From positions 202,627 through 266,626 of the forward strand of contig NZ_JALNMJ010000007.1 in NCBI RefSeq assembly GCF_023156505.1: 64,000 nt of DNA, read 5' to 3'. Below, in pieces: positions 63,995-64,000 of the stretch. How positions within the stretch are numbered: the first letter of the stretch is position 1; each line of letters opens with the position of its first letter. The notes below the pieces were generated by a model. The model was not told the DNA's origin, did no database searches, and saw only the letters and a list, made by a program, of their open reading frames with translations. A program made the translations under genes and the position numbers. The DNA is from Roseibium sediminicola. Lineage in GTDB: Bacteria > Pseudomonadota > Alphaproteobacteria > Rhizobiales > Stappiaceae.

Positions 63995-64000
63995 TCGGTT

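Overview
The window is about 62% GC, with densely packed operons, many ATGA-type start/stop overlaps, several TRAP and ABC importers, and paired RirA-type and Irr-type iron boxes. This points to a marine or plant-associated alphaproteobacterium of the Hyphomicrobiales/Stappiaceae kind (Roseibium/Labrenzia-like). The genus is inferred from gene content, not shown by any marker gene. No rRNA, tRNA, CRISPR array, insertion sequence or phage gene was seen.

Layout. 1-1200: tail of a sensor histidine kinase translationally coupled to a periplasmic binding protein. 1585-7902: heme acquisition, with an outer-membrane receptor divergent from hmuSTUV; the shared promoter region carries two TGA-N9-TCA iron boxes and one Irr-type box. 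8277-9411: an orphan hypothetical gene and a Tat-exported TlpA-like thioredoxin, set among intergenic repeats. 9884-17443: sorbitol/mannitol ABC import and oxidation (smoEFGK, smoS, mtlK) under a LacI regulator, with a shared operator-like motif. 17855-24086: a tightly coupled five-gene cluster (coiled-coil protein, unknown protein, AAA ATPase, DUF6638, DUF1523) of unknown function. 24436-32992: a LacI regulator and an ABC importer with two ATPases and a 63-residue membrane protein, ending in a fused dihydroxyacetone kinase; the regulator's probable operator is a perfect 16-bp palindrome.

33676-43785: a TRAP importer followed by SDR, crotonase, MarR regulator, feruloyl-CoA synthase-like ligase, amidohydrolase, DUF3237 and acyl-CoA dehydrogenase. 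This fits CoA-dependent beta-oxidative degradation of hydroxycinnamates. 44318-49028: LysR, DUF1445 protein and a second TRAP importer. 49039-60574: a divergent unit built around a MocR regulator. On the minus strand it has a polyamine-type ABC importer, a GMC oxidoreductase and a DAO-family oxidase; on the plus strand an enolase-superfamily protein and an aldehyde dehydrogenase. The substrate is unknown.

60685-64000: a CsgD/VpsT-like LuxR regulator with a small partner, a 0.7-kb AT-rich intergenic region, and two tandem, paralogous, very acidic Asp/Asn-rich proteins of unknown function. The strongest candidates for undescribed biology are this acidic pair with its AT-rich control region, the five-gene AAA cluster, and the MocR-centred catabolic unit. 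Several families of palindromic intergenic repeats are scattered through the window, one of them inside the hydroxycinnamate operon.
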